Shown here: positions 6,982 through 14,502 of the stretch, in pieces
How positions within the stretch are numbered: position 1 is the stretch's first letter
Layout of the letters: every line of letters begins with the position of its first letter
NCBI GenBank assembly: GCA_910586955.1
Contig: CAJUMM010000043.1
Coordinates: forward strand, 1 to 23,323
Length of the DNA: 23,323 bases
Reading direction: 5' to 3'
DNA from: an uncultured Lachnospiraceae bacterium
GTDB lineage: Bacteria > Bacillota > Clostridia > Lachnospirales > Lachnospiraceae
Translations under genes and position numbers: made by a program
The notes under the pieces: model-generated
Databases searched by the model: none
What the model saw: the letters and a program-made list of their open reading frames with translations, nothing else
What the model was told of the DNA's origin: nothing

Positions 6982-8166
6982 ATGAGAAGTTTTGAGTTCT
7001 GCAATCCGGTGCAGATTTATTTTGGAAACGGAATCCGGAAAAAAATCGGGGAAACCCTGAAGGGGACTTACACAAAAGTCCTGCTGGTGTGCAGCAAAGG
7101 GCCTTTTCACGAAAACGGCCTCTATGATGAGGTGGCTTCGGATCTGGAAGCCCATGGGATTCGGGTCTTTCCTATGAAAGATGTGGAGCAGAATCCCAAG
7201 CTGTCCAGCATCCGGGAGGGAACAGAGATCTGCCGCAGCCATGAGATTCCTGCGGTGATTGCCTTGGGAAGCGGCTCTGCCATTGACTGTGTGAAGGGAA
7301 TTGCCTCTGCAGCGGCCATGGAATGCGATCCCTATGATCTCTACTGGGGAAAACGCATTGCGGTGACGAAGTCCCTGGATATGATCACCATTCCCACCAT
7401 GGCAGCTACGGGCTCGGAGATCAACAACGGTTCCGTGGCGGTCAACGAGGAAACCAGGGAGAAGTACTATTTTACCTCGGATTTTCCCAAGTATGCCTTT
7501 CTGGATCCGGAGATTACGTTGACTGTGCCGAAACGCCTGACCATCTGGGCGGGAATGGATATTTTAAGCCATACCTTTGAGTACTATTTTAACGGGGACG
7601 ATTCGTCAGAATTCCAGACGGCCTTCTCGGAAGCCCTGATTACTTCCACGATGAGGGGACTGGAGGCTCTGGCGGAAAATCCCCTGGACCTGGAAGCCAG
7701 GGGAGAGATTATGTGGTGCGCCTCCATGACCTGGGGATCCGGCCTGACCAAGATTGGAAGGGGAGAACCGGATATGGCCTGCCATGGGATAGAGGAGAGC
7801 TTCAGCGGCTATTTTGACACCCACCACGGAGCCTGCCTGGGGGTACTGACGCCCAGATGGATGAGGCGGGTCTGCGGGGAACATCCGGGAATCTTTGCCC
7901 GGTTTGCCAGAAATGTAATGAATATCCGGGAAACAGAAGACGGCAAGGCCGCCAGGCTGGGGGTGGAAGCTTATATAAAATGGCTGAAATCCATCGGCGG
8001 GCCGGATACGTATTTTGATATTGGGGACCGGGAGTTTTCTTATGAGGAGCTTCAGCGGGTGGCAAAGACGGCCTGCCGGATCTACGGCGGCGGTGTGGGA
8101 TATCTCCACCGGTTTGACGAAAAGGAAACCCTGGAACTTTTACAAAGCGGCAGGACAGCCCTTTGA
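6982..8166 (+). CDS. Iron-containing alcohol dehydrogenase
   Basis: This 394-residue group III (Fe-ADH) dehydrogenase has a dehydroquinate-synthase-like fold. The NAD(P)-binding GSGSAID motif is at 96-102, and TIPTMAATGSE (136-146) is the conserved substrate/cofactor segment. The four metal ligands expected of the family are all present: D193 and H197 in GMDILSHTFEYY, H268 in MACHGIEE, and H282 in DTHHGACLG. It resembles butanol dehydrogenase-like (BDH) members, which oxidise or reduce small alcohols and aldehydes. A GAGGTGAGCG ribosome binding site overlaps the end of the AKR gene region, and the gap is 9 bp. Placed between an AKR and an aldolase, it probably acts on an aldehyde or polyol intermediate. 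The substrate is not predictable from sequence alone. Confidence 0.93.
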   Translation: MRSFEFCNPVQIYFGNGIRKKIGETLKGTYTKVLLVCSKGPFHENGLYDEVASDLEAHGIRVFPMKDVEQNPKLSSIREGTEICRSHEIPAVIALGSGSAIDCVKGIASAAAMECDPYDLYWGKRIAVTKSLDMITIPTMAATGSEINNGSVAVNEETREKYYFTSDFPKYAFLDPEITLTVPKRLTIWAGMDILSHTFEYYFNGDDSSEFQTAFSEALITSTMRGLEALAENPLDLEARGEIMWCASMTWGSGLTKIGRGEPDMACHGIEESFSGYFDTHHGACLGVLTPRWMRRVCGEHPGIFARFARNVMNIRETEDGKAARLGVEAYIKWLKSIGGPDTYFDIGDREFSYEELQRVAKTACRIYGGGVGYLHRFDEKETLELLQSGRTAL

Positions 8167-8186
8167 ACCTATAGGGAGGTATTGAT

Positions 8187-9116
8187 ATGGAGAAACAGTT
8201 TCCTAACAAAGAGACATACTGCGGTATCGTTCCGCCGCTTATCACCTTAATGGACGAAAACTATGAATTTGACCGGGAAGCCTATGAAAAAGAGATTGCC
8301 TATGTGTTAAAAGGCGGCGTAAAGGGCCTTTTTAGCATGGGTTCTGCCGGGGAATCCGTACATACCAGCCGGGAGGTCTGGGAACAGGCCACGGTGACGG
8401 CTCTGGAGCAGGGAAAGAACCATGGGGTTCCTGTGTACAGCGGTGCTATTGCCCCCTCTACCTTAGGCGTGATAGAAAAATGCCGGTTTCTGGAAAATGC
8501 AGGGGCAGACATAGCCGTAATCACCCAGCCTTTTTATTACGGAAGCCTGACCCAGAAGGAGATTATCCGGCACTATGAGACCATCTGTGCCAACACGTCC
8601 CTCAAGGTCTGCATTTATAATATGCCTATCTTTACGGGAAACGATATTCTGCCGGAAACCCTGGCTTACCTTGCAGGGAAAGAACAGATTGTGGCCGTCA
8701 AGGATACCTGTTCCAACATTTCCCATCATCTACAGACCTTGTTTCTTTTGGAGGACGTGGATATCTCCGTTCTCTGCGGCGGGGAAGAAATGTATCTCAC
8801 CAGCCTGATATACGGCTCCCAGGGAAATATCTCCGGCATGGCCGTAAGTTTCCCCAGGATTTTTGTAGAAGGCTACCGGGCGGCCCTGGCGGGAGATCTG
8901 GAGAAGATACGGAAATACCAGAAGATATCCTTCGAGCTGAAAAATGCGGCCAATGCGGCTGCCAGCGGCTTTCATGCGATGAAATACGCCCTGAACCTCA
9001 TGGGGATTGGGGGGAATACCACTTCCCTTCCCAATGAGCCCCTTTCGGAGAAGGAAAAAGAGATTCTGGAAGCCGTAGTGAAGAAATACAAGCCCCTGGA
9101 GGAATCCCTTGCATGA
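8187..9116 (+). CDS. DapA/N-acetylneuraminate-lyase family aldolase
   Basis: This 309-residue class I aldolase TIM barrel of the dihydrodipicolinate synthase/NAL/KDG-aldolase family acts by a Schiff base with pyruvate or a related keto acid. The pyruvate-carboxylate loop is GSAGES (52-57), the proton-relay tyrosine is Y144 in IYNMP, and the Schiff-base lysine is K172 in VAVKDT. It is unlikely to be the housekeeping DapA because it lies in a catabolic operon and ends with a C-terminal extension (EKEKEILEAVVKKYKPLEE). The start is ATG 8187 after AGGGAGGT. Its stop overlaps the next ATG (ATGA), so it is translationally coupled to the hydroxyacid dehydrogenase. It probably cleaves a 2-keto-3-deoxy acid or performs the reverse condensation. 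Confidence 0.9.
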   Translation: MEKQFPNKETYCGIVPPLITLMDENYEFDREAYEKEIAYVLKGGVKGLFSMGSAGESVHTSREVWEQATVTALEQGKNHGVPVYSGAIAPSTLGVIEKCRFLENAGADIAVITQPFYYGSLTQKEIIRHYETICANTSLKVCIYNMPIFTGNDILPETLAYLAGKEQIVAVKDTCSNISHHLQTLFLLEDVDISVLCGGEEMYLTSLIYGSQGNISGMAVSFPRIFVEGYRAALAGDLEKIRKYQKISFELKNAANAAASGFHAMKYALNLMGIGGNTTSLPNEPLSEKEKEILEAVVKKYKPLEESLA

Positions 9117-10090
9117 GAGAGCGGAAAAAACGGCTGCTGGTGACGGCAGATTTTGACAAATCCTTCGCAGTGTCCCACCAAGAAGAATTAAAAAGGCGTG
9201 GGATTGAAATGCGCATGGCAGATCCCAGGAAACAGTCGGAAGAAGAGCTGATAGAGGCAGTTGGGGAATGGGATGCCCAGGCGGTGATTGCAGGCAGCGA
9301 GACCTGGAGCCGCCGGGTGCTTGAGGCCTGCGGAGGAACCTTAGGCTGCATTGTGCGCTGCGGAACAGGTTACGATCAGGTGGACTTGGAGGCTGCCACG
9401 GAACAGAAAATTGCAGTGGCCAACACGCCGGGACAGAATGCCAATGCGGTGGCGGAGATGGCTTTCGCCCATATGATAGCCCTGAAGCGGAAATTGAAAT
9501 ACTATGACAACCTGGTTCAGAAAGGAGGCTGGGGCTTGTCCCCGGCCCTGGAGCTCACGGGAAAAACCGTAGGTCTTGTGGGGTTCGGCGCAGTGGCCCG
9601 GAAGCTTTCCGGTCTTTTGTCCGGCTTTGGCTGCCGGATCCTGGCCTATGATGTGGCTTATGACCGGGAAGCCCTAGAGAGGTACCAGGTTATTCCTGCG
9701 GGACTGGAAGAAATTTACAGAGAATCGGATGTGATAAGTATCCATGTGCCCCTCCTTCCCTCTACTGCCAATCTCATTGGGAGAGAAGCCATCAAAAAGA
9801 TGAAGGACGGGGTGATCCTTATCAATACCAGCCGGGGCGGGATTTTGGATATTGAGGCTCTGAGGGAGGGGCTGGATTCCGGGAAGGTGGCCGGAGCCGG
9901 GCTGGATGTACACGATACGGAGCCTTTGCCCGCCGGATATCCTTTGCTGGGGCGGGACAACGTAATCCTGACCCCTCACGCAGCCACCTCTACCCGGGAG
10001 GCGGTGGCTCATATGGTGGACGCAAGTTTTGCCCGGGTATATCAGTACTTTGCCCGGCTTCCCATAGACAATCAGCTGAACAAGATTTGA
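9113..10090 (+). CDS. D-isomer-specific 2-hydroxyacid dehydrogenase
   Basis: This 325-residue NAD-dependent dehydrogenase of the phosphoglycerate/D-lactate dehydrogenase family interconverts 2-keto acids and D-2-hydroxyacids. The Rossmann motif is LVGFGAVARKLSG (155-167), with D180 at the end of the second strand favouring NAD. The catalytic triad is present: R241 in INTSRGG, E270 in DTEPL, and H289 in LTPHAA. A substrate-binding segment RCGTGYDQVDL (82-92) is typical of PGDH-like members. The start overlaps the upstream aldolase stop in ATGA. As the last clear gene of the cassette, it probably reduces or oxidises a keto acid released by the aldolase. Serine biosynthesis is less likely because of the context and the absence of a regulatory ACT domain. 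Confidence 0.92.
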   Translation: MRERKKRLLVTADFDKSFAVSHQEELKRRGIEMRMADPRKQSEEELIEAVGEWDAQAVIAGSETWSRRVLEACGGTLGCIVRCGTGYDQVDLEAATEQKIAVANTPGQNANAVAEMAFAHMIALKRKLKYYDNLVQKGGWGLSPALELTGKTVGLVGFGAVARKLSGLLSGFGCRILAYDVAYDREALERYQVIPAGLEEIYRESDVISIHVPLLPSTANLIGREAIKKMKDGVILINTSRGGILDIEALREGLDSGKVAGAGLDVHDTEPLPAGYPLLGRDNVILTPHAATSTREAVAHMVDASFARVYQYFARLPIDNQLNKI

Positions 10091-10097
10091 GATCCGG

Positions 10098-10126
10098 TTG
10101 CCCCCTGCCGGGATTTATGGTAGGAT
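10098..10126 (+). promoter_or_regulatory. Possible promoter before the GT-C-like membrane protein
   Basis: TTGCCC (10098-10103) and TAGGAT (10121-10126) are separated by 17 bp, each matching consensus at 4 of 6 positions, 29 bp before the start at 10156. An imperfect hairpin around ATCCGG/CCGGGAT (10092-10114) overlaps it without a U-tract, so a clean operon end is not shown. The match is weak. Confidence 0.35.
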
Positions 10127-10155
10127 AAGAGGAACAGCAGAGCAGGGGAAGAGCG

Positions 10156-11670
10156 ATGGATATGGGAAGAAATGACAGATGGCGGCAGCCCGGAAAGCTC
10201 TGGTGGCTGCTGCCTTTGTTTCTTTATCTGGCCGTGAACGCAGTTTTCATTCAAAGCCATGAGAGCTGGAGGGACGAGGCTCAGGCATGGCAGATTGCCA
10301 GGCAGACAAATCTCGTGGAATTGTTTGCACAGTTGAAATACGAGGGGCATCCCTGCCTCTGGTATCTGGTTTTGATGCCTTTTGCCAAGCTTGGATATCC
10401 TTTCTCTGGCCTTGGCTTTCTGAGCCTCTTTTTTATGGCGGCGGCCGCAGGGCTGGTTTTGGCGAAATCCCCCTTTTCCTTTCCGGTGAAGTTTTTGATT
10501 GTTTTCGGAAGTCCGTTTCTCTACTATTATCCCGTGATTGCAAGGAGCTATTGCCTGATTCCACCCCTGCTGGCCGTTCTGGCCCTTTTGTATCCTTTCC
10601 GGCGGGAAAAACCCCTTCCGTACGGTGCGGTCCTGGGGTTTCTTACACAGACCCATGTGCTGGCGGCGGCCCTGTCCTTTTCCCTGTCGGCAGCCTGGCT
10701 CCTTGAGACGGTTTCGGCCTGGCGGAGGGGCCGGCGGCAGGGAACGGCAGGTCCGAAAGCCGCAGACTTGGCAGGCCTTTCTATTTCCCTGGGAAGCGGC
10801 CTGTTTCTGGTCTGGGAGCTGGCCGGTTCCCTGGGAAGCAATGCCTCGGTCCGGCTGCGTGTTTCTCCTTCCCTTCTTGCCAATCTGCGGCAGGCAGGGG
10901 AGGCCCTCTGGAAGGCCATGCAGGAGTTCCTGAGGATGGAGTTTGGAGGAGCAGCGGCTTTATTCCTGATGCTCCTTATTGCTGCCGGCCTGGCAGTCCT
11001 GTTCCTCCATGGGCCCAGGGAAACCCTGGCTGTGGCGGGAGCATTTCTCATACAGATTCTTATTTTTGCCTATGTGTATCCTCCGGGAATACAGAGTTCT
11101 ATGATTCTGGTCCATGAGTGTATTTTTCTTTTGTGGATTATTTTGCAGAAAGATGCCCATGGTGTGGAAGAGGAGCAGAGGGGCAGGGAGAAGCATTTCC
11201 CCGGAGCGGGTTTCCAGGCAGGGCTTGCAGTACTGCTTTTGGTGTCCCTGTGGAACTGCGGGCCGGATATTGGGAAGGATTTGAAGCTTCCCTATTCCAG
11301 CTCTAAGGGAATGGCAGCCTGTATCCGGCAGAATGTGCCGGAGGATGCCCCTTTGATTGCCGCAGGAGATCTCTTTACTACAGGCCTGGCGGCCTATCTT
11401 CCGGAGCGGGAGATCTGGAATCCGGCCGGAGAGCGGCCGGTGGGATTTTCCGTGTGGGACGAGAGGCGCAAGGAGACCATAAGCTATGAGGAAATGCTGA
11501 GGCGGGTGAGAAAAAAATATCCCCGGGCGGAAGGGATGTATCTAATCTGCGGGGAGAACAGCCAGGTCCCCGGCTGGAGGGAGCATACAGGGGAAATGGA
11601 GGAAATTTTCCGGCTGGATTTCTGCATAGCAGACGAGGGAGCCATCCTTTACTATGCAGAACTTCCGTGA
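10156..11670 (+). CDS. Polytopic membrane protein, GT-C glycosyltransferase-like
   Basis: This 504-residue multi-pass membrane protein has a first hydrophobic segment at about 15-33, then an extracytoplasmic loop with SWRDEAQAWQIAR (37-49) and GHPCLWYLVLMPF (64-76). An acidic motif after the first transmembrane helix followed by an HP-rich segment is the pattern of GT-C (PMT/ArnT-like) glycosyltransferases, which move sugars from polyprenyl-phosphate donors on the outer face of the membrane. Around nine further hydrophobic segments follow, then a soluble C-terminal domain of about 140 residues (from roughly 365). ATG 10156 follows an AGCAGGGGAAGAG ribosome binding site; a second ATG at 10162 is also possible. 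Function by motif only; the acceptor and donor are unknown. It may share a transcript with the AKR 41 bp downstream. Confidence 0.7.
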   Translation: MDMGRNDRWRQPGKLWWLLPLFLYLAVNAVFIQSHESWRDEAQAWQIARQTNLVELFAQLKYEGHPCLWYLVLMPFAKLGYPFSGLGFLSLFFMAAAAGLVLAKSPFSFPVKFLIVFGSPFLYYYPVIARSYCLIPPLLAVLALLYPFRREKPLPYGAVLGFLTQTHVLAAALSFSLSAAWLLETVSAWRRGRRQGTAGPKAADLAGLSISLGSGLFLVWELAGSLGSNASVRLRVSPSLLANLRQAGEALWKAMQEFLRMEFGGAAALFLMLLIAAGLAVLFLHGPRETLAVAGAFLIQILIFAYVYPPGIQSSMILVHECIFLLWIILQKDAHGVEEEQRGREKHFPGAGFQAGLAVLLLVSLWNCGPDIGKDLKLPYSSSKGMAACIRQNVPEDAPLIAAGDLFTTGLAAYLPEREIWNPAGERPVGFSVWDERRKETISYEEMLRRVRKKYPRAEGMYLICGENSQVPGWREHTGEMEEIFRLDFCIADEGAILYYAELP

Positions 11671-11711
11671 GGGAAAAGAGAAGCAAAGAATAAAGAAAGG
11701 CGGGATGAGAA

Positions 11712-12560
11712 ATGAAACAGACATTTGTGCTTGCAAACGGTGTGGAGGTTCCGGCAGTGGGATTCGGCACCTACAAGGCGGCGGAGAAAAACGAGGAAAT
11801 TATAAAAGAGGCCATTGCCCAGGGCTACCGTCATCTGGACACGGCGGCTTTTTATGACAATGAGAGGGAGGTGGGGAAGGCCATCCGGGAGAGCGGTATA
11901 GATCGGCGGGAATTTTTTATCACCTCCAAACTTTGGAAGGCGGATCTGGGGTATGCGTCCGCATTGGCGGCCTTTGAAGCCTCCTTAGAGAGACTGGGAG
12001 TGGATTACCTGGATCTCTATCTCATTCACTGGCCCTCCCCTGCGGACGGGACGGATTCCTATATGGAGCGGGATATCGAGGCCTGGAAGGCTATGGAGGA
12101 ACTGTACCGTGCAGGAAAGATCCGGGCCATCGGTGTGAGCAATTTCCTGCCCCATCACCTGAACCGTCTGATGGACCGGACAGGAATTATTCCCCTGGTG
12201 GATCAGCTGGAGTTCCATCCGGGCTACATCCAGAAGGCTGCGGTAGATTTCTGCCAGCGCCAGGGCATTCTGGTAGAGGCCTGGAGCCCCATGGGAAGAG
12301 CCAGGGTCTTGGGAGAACCACTGCTGCAGGAGTTTGCGAAGAAATACCAGGTGTCCACAGCACAGCTCTGCATCCGTTTCGCCCTGCAGTGCGGCGTGCT
12401 GCCCCTGCCCAAATCCTCTTCGGCGGAGCGGATGCGGCAGAATATGGATGTCTTTTCCTTTGAGATCGGGGAAGAGGACATGCACCGCCTGATGACCCTG
12501 CCCCAGCTTGGATGGTCGGGAGAGCATCCGGACCGGGAGTGGGTGAAGCCGGAGGGATGA
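11712..12560 (+). CDS. Aldo/keto reductase, second copy
   Basis: This 282-residue member of the AKR superfamily (2,5-diketo-gluconate reductase/prostaglandin-F-synthase-like group) has the full catalytic tetrad: D43 and Y48 in HLDTAAFYDNE, K73 in ITSKLWK, and H106 in YLIHWP. Cofactor-binding segments include IGVSNFLPHHL and LPLPKSSSAERMRQN. The length is typical. The start ATG 11712 gives the standard MKQTFVLANGVEVPAVGFGTY N-terminus, with AAAGGCGGG upstream. It shares many stretches with the AKR at 6172 (DYxDLYLIHWP, RAIGVxNF, EAWSPxGR) but has a longer C-terminus. Its separation from the sugar cassette by a membrane-protein gene makes a general aldehyde- or ketone-reducing role as likely as a pathway-specific one. 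Confidence 0.93.
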   Translation: MKQTFVLANGVEVPAVGFGTYKAAEKNEEIIKEAIAQGYRHLDTAAFYDNEREVGKAIRESGIDRREFFITSKLWKADLGYASALAAFEASLERLGVDYLDLYLIHWPSPADGTDSYMERDIEAWKAMEELYRAGKIRAIGVSNFLPHHLNRLMDRTGIIPLVDQLEFHPGYIQKAAVDFCQRQGILVEAWSPMGRARVLGEPLLQEFAKKYQVSTAQLCIRFALQCGVLPLPKSSSAERMRQNMDVFSFEIGEEDMHRLMTLPQLGWSGEHPDREWVKPEG

Positions 12561-12563
12561 GTG

Positions 12564-12965
12564 GTGAAATGGCTGAAATGGGCCGGACTGGCGCTTCTCC
12601 TTCTGCCGGTTCTTTTGATAGGGATTTTTATTTTGTTTGAAATCTTTGGCATGGGTGTCAATCATTTTGCAACCTGGCGCCAGACGGAGCGGCTCCAGGC
12701 AGATTTGGAAGAGAAGATTCCCGGTGTAGAAATTGTGAGCGTGTATTGGGAGACCGGAAACACTTCGGGGACCGGGAATCATGTGGACTGCCTGTCTGTC
12801 ATCACTTTTTCCGCAGAGATGGAGGAAGAGGAAATAGAAAACCGGCTGTCTTCGGAGTATGAGTTTGACGAATGGGCCTGTTTTGTGGAAAAAACGGAAG
12901 AGGGAAACTACCTGATTTATCTCAATACCCCTGCGCCTTTTGTGGACAATATAGAAGGGCACTGA
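12564..12965 (+). CDS. Small single-pass membrane protein, unknown
   Basis: This 133-residue protein is not recognised. A basic start (MKWLKW) leads into one hydrophobic helix (about 8-29, LALLLLPVLLIGIFILFEIFG). It is followed by an acidic soluble domain of about 95 residues with EIENRLSSEYEFDEWACF, rich in Glu and Asp. There is no lipobox cysteine in the helix, so a membrane anchor with an external domain is most likely. Two adjacent GTG codons could start it. GTG 12564 is 7 nt after GGAGGG (12551-12556), while GTG 12561 is only 4 nt away. It directly follows the AKR stop, so it is probably co-transcribed with it. No function is proposed. Confidence 0.7.
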   Translation: MKWLKWAGLALLLLPVLLIGIFILFEIFGMGVNHFATWRQTERLQADLEEKIPGVEIVSVYWETGNTSGTGNHVDCLSVITFSAEMEEEEIENRLSSEYEFDEWACFVEKTEEGNYLIYLNTPAPFVDNIEGH

Positions 12966-12997
12966 AATTTATGGACGATTGAGATTTTATTTTCCGG

Positions 12998-13026
12998 TTG
13001 ACAGATTTTTCCCTCTGTGATAAGTT
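12998..13026 (+). promoter_or_regulatory. Extended -10 promoter driving the riboswitch leader
   Basis: A perfect -35 TTGACA (12998-13003), a 17-bp spacer and TAAGTT (13021-13026) preceded by TGA make an extended -10 element. The predicted transcript start is near 13033, just before the first base of the aptamer P1 stem at 13035. That fit supports both calls. Confidence 0.65.
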
Positions 13027-13034
13027 AAACATAA

Positions 13035-13125
13035 CAAAAGGGAGTAGTTACAAAGTGCAATCAACATACCCTGGCCCTGGGGCCATGGTTGCACACTTTC
13101 AAAGGATGGAAGGACGAGACTTTTG
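13035..13125 (+). promoter_or_regulatory. Candidate yybP-ykoY (Mn2+) riboswitch aptamer
   Basis: P1 pairs CAAAAG (13035-13040) with CTTTTG (13120-13125). On the inner side of P1 lie GGAGTAG (13041-13047) and GACGAGA (13113-13119), which match from memory the conserved GGGAGUAG and GCRAGA blocks flanking P1 in yybP-ykoY RNAs. A central ATCAACATACC segment (13060-13070) is also typical. An internal arm pairs GTGCAA with TTGCAC, and within it CCCTGGCC pairs with GGCCATGG (one mismatch). The 3' strand of P1 lies inside the following terminator, so ligand binding should permit read-through. This class senses Mn2+ and normally controls Mn2+ or cation exporters. Here the next gene is a Na+-pump beta subunit. 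The class call rests on recalled consensus without a covariance-model search. Confidence 0.68.
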
Positions 13126-13154
13126 GCTGAAATGCCGGAGCTTCGTCCTTTTTT
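13110..13154 (+). terminator. Intrinsic terminator forming the riboswitch expression platform
   Basis: AAGGACGA (13110-13117) pairs with TCGTCCTT (13143-13150). The stem continues inward through CTTTTGGC/GCCGGAG with G-U pairs and small defects, and is followed by TTTTTT (13149-13154). The inner 5' strand includes the P1 3' strand of the aptamer, so terminator and aptamer are mutually exclusive. Confidence 0.85.
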
Positions 13155-13188
13155 AATTCCCCCAGCAAGGAGCGCCGGCAGGGAAACA

Positions 13189-13326
13189 GCGGAACTGGAA
13201 TCCAAAACAGCGAAATCCCGGACAATGCCCAGAAGGATTTACAGACGCAAAACGTCTGTAAATCCTTCTAATACAGGGGCATTGGCAGGAATGGAGCGGA
13301 ACTGGAATCAAAGCGGAACTGGAATA
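13189..13326 (+). repeat. Repeat element copy 1, upstream of oadB
   Basis: The element begins with GCGGAACTGGAATCC (13189-13203), followed by ACAGCGAAATCCCG. A nested hairpin has outer arms CAATGCCC (13223-13230) and GGGCATTG (13277-13284), and inner 17-bp perfect arms at 13231-13247 and 13253-13269 with the loop CAAAA. Two tandem 17-bp units with core AGCGGAACTGGAAT close the element (13293-13309 and 13310-13326). The same layout recurs as copy 2 after oadB. It lies between the riboswitch terminator and the oadB start, so in read-through RNA it forms the long leader. There is no U-tract after the hairpin, so it is not a standard terminator. Confidence 0.85.
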
Positions 13327-13351
13327 GGCACTTAAAATAGGAGGCATATTT

Positions 13352-14488
13352 ATGGAATTTTTATGGGAAGGCCTGATGCAGATTACCTGGCAGCAGGCGG
13401 TAATGTATCTGGTGGGGATTCTATTAATTTATCTGGCTATCAAAAAAGACTACGAACCGGCGCTTCTTCTGCCTATGGGATTTGGCGCGATTCTGGTAAA
13501 CCTGCCCCTGTCCGGCGTGCTCAACCAGAATATGGAAGGGATTGGCGTGGTAAACGGAATTATCGAGTGGTTGTTTCAGGTGGGGATTGAGGCTTCGGAG
13601 GCATTGCCTATCCTGCTCTTTATCGGAATCGGAGCCATGATTGACTTCGGGCCTCTCTTGTCCATGCCGTCTATGTTCCTGTTCGGAGCAGGAGCCCAGT
13701 TCGGAATCTTTTTCGCTATCTGTGTGGCAGTGCTTCTGGGCTTTGATTTGCGGGATGCGGCATCCATCGGCATTATCGGTGCGGCGGACGGTCCCACCTC
13801 CATTCTGGTATCACAGATTCTCCACTCCCGCTATATCGGTCCCATCGCTGTGGCGGCCTACTCTTATATGGCCCTGGTTCCCATTGTCCAGCCCTTTGCC
13901 ATCCGGCTGGTGACTACCCAAAAGGAGCGGCGGATCCGGATGGAGTATACGCCGGGAACCGTATCAAAGCCTATGCGGATTGCATTTCCCATTCTGGTGA
14001 CATTTCTGGTGGGGCTGGTAGCGCCCCAGTCCGTGGCCCTGGTAGGCTTTCTGATGTTTGGAAACCTGATCCGGGAGTGCGGAGTCTTGGGAACCCTCTC
14101 GGATACGGCCCAGAATGTACTGGCCAATCTCATTACCCTGCTTTTGGGACTGACAATTTCCTTCAGCATGCGGGCGGAAGCCTTTGTAAATGTGGACACG
14201 CTGCTGATTATGCTGATTGGGCTGGTGGCCTTTATCTTTGACAGCATCGGCGGTGTGCTGCTGGCCAAATTTATCAACCTGTTCCGGAAGAAAAAGATCA
14301 ATCCCATGATTGGTGCCGCAGGAATTTCAGCCTTTCCCATGTCGGCCCGGGTGGTGCAGAAAATGGCCCTGGAAGAGGACCCAGGCAACGTTATTCTGAT
14401 GCACGCCATCGGCGCAAACGTGTCGGGGCAGATCGCATCCGTCATTGCCGGAGGCCTGGTGATTAGCCTGGTGGCGGCATATTTATAA
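13352..14488 (+). CDS. oadB: Na+-translocating decarboxylase, beta subunit
   Basis: This 378-residue integral membrane protein of the OadB/MmdB/GcdB family couples decarboxylation of a carboxybiotin carrier to outward Na+ pumping. Family landmarks are ALPILLFIGIGAMIDFGPLL, FLFGAGAQFGIFFA, IGIIGAADGPTSILVS (which contains the conserved Asp of the Na+ site) and the C-terminal MHAIGANVSGQIASVIAGG. The length is typical. ATG 13352 follows AGGAGG with near-ideal spacing. Upstream lie a candidate cation riboswitch and repeat element copy 1; downstream are copy 2 and a small OadG-like gene. No carboxyltransferase alpha subunit or biotin carrier is in the window, so the pump's substrate (oxaloacetate, methylmalonyl-CoA or glutaconyl-CoA) cannot be assigned. 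Confidence 0.93.
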   Translation: MEFLWEGLMQITWQQAVMYLVGILLIYLAIKKDYEPALLLPMGFGAILVNLPLSGVLNQNMEGIGVVNGIIEWLFQVGIEASEALPILLFIGIGAMIDFGPLLSMPSMFLFGAGAQFGIFFAICVAVLLGFDLRDAASIGIIGAADGPTSILVSQILHSRYIGPIAVAAYSYMALVPIVQPFAIRLVTTQKERRIRMEYTPGTVSKPMRIAFPILVTFLVGLVAPQSVALVGFLMFGNLIRECGVLGTLSDTAQNVLANLITLLLGLTISFSMRAEAFVNVDTLLIMLIGLVAFIFDSIGGVLLAKFINLFRKKKINPMIGAAGISAFPMSARVVQKMALEEDPGNVILMHAIGANVSGQIASVIAGGLVISLVAAYL

Positions 14489-14502
14489 ACAGCAGGGAGT
14501 CT

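Noticed and set aside
9113..10090. Biosynthetic phosphoglycerate dehydrogenase (serA)
   Set aside because: The fold matches, but there is no ACT/ASB regulatory domain and the gene is coupled to a catabolic aldolase, so only the family name is supported.
13223..13284. Rho-independent terminator at the nested hairpin of repeat element 1
   Set aside because: The stem is strong but no U-tract follows, and a good terminator with six Ts already lies just upstream at 13110-13154.
13123..13335. 70-codon open frame across the terminator and repeat element 1
   Set aside because: It starts inside the terminator hairpin, includes the non-coding 17-bp repeats and has no ribosome binding site. The repeat period is not a multiple of three.
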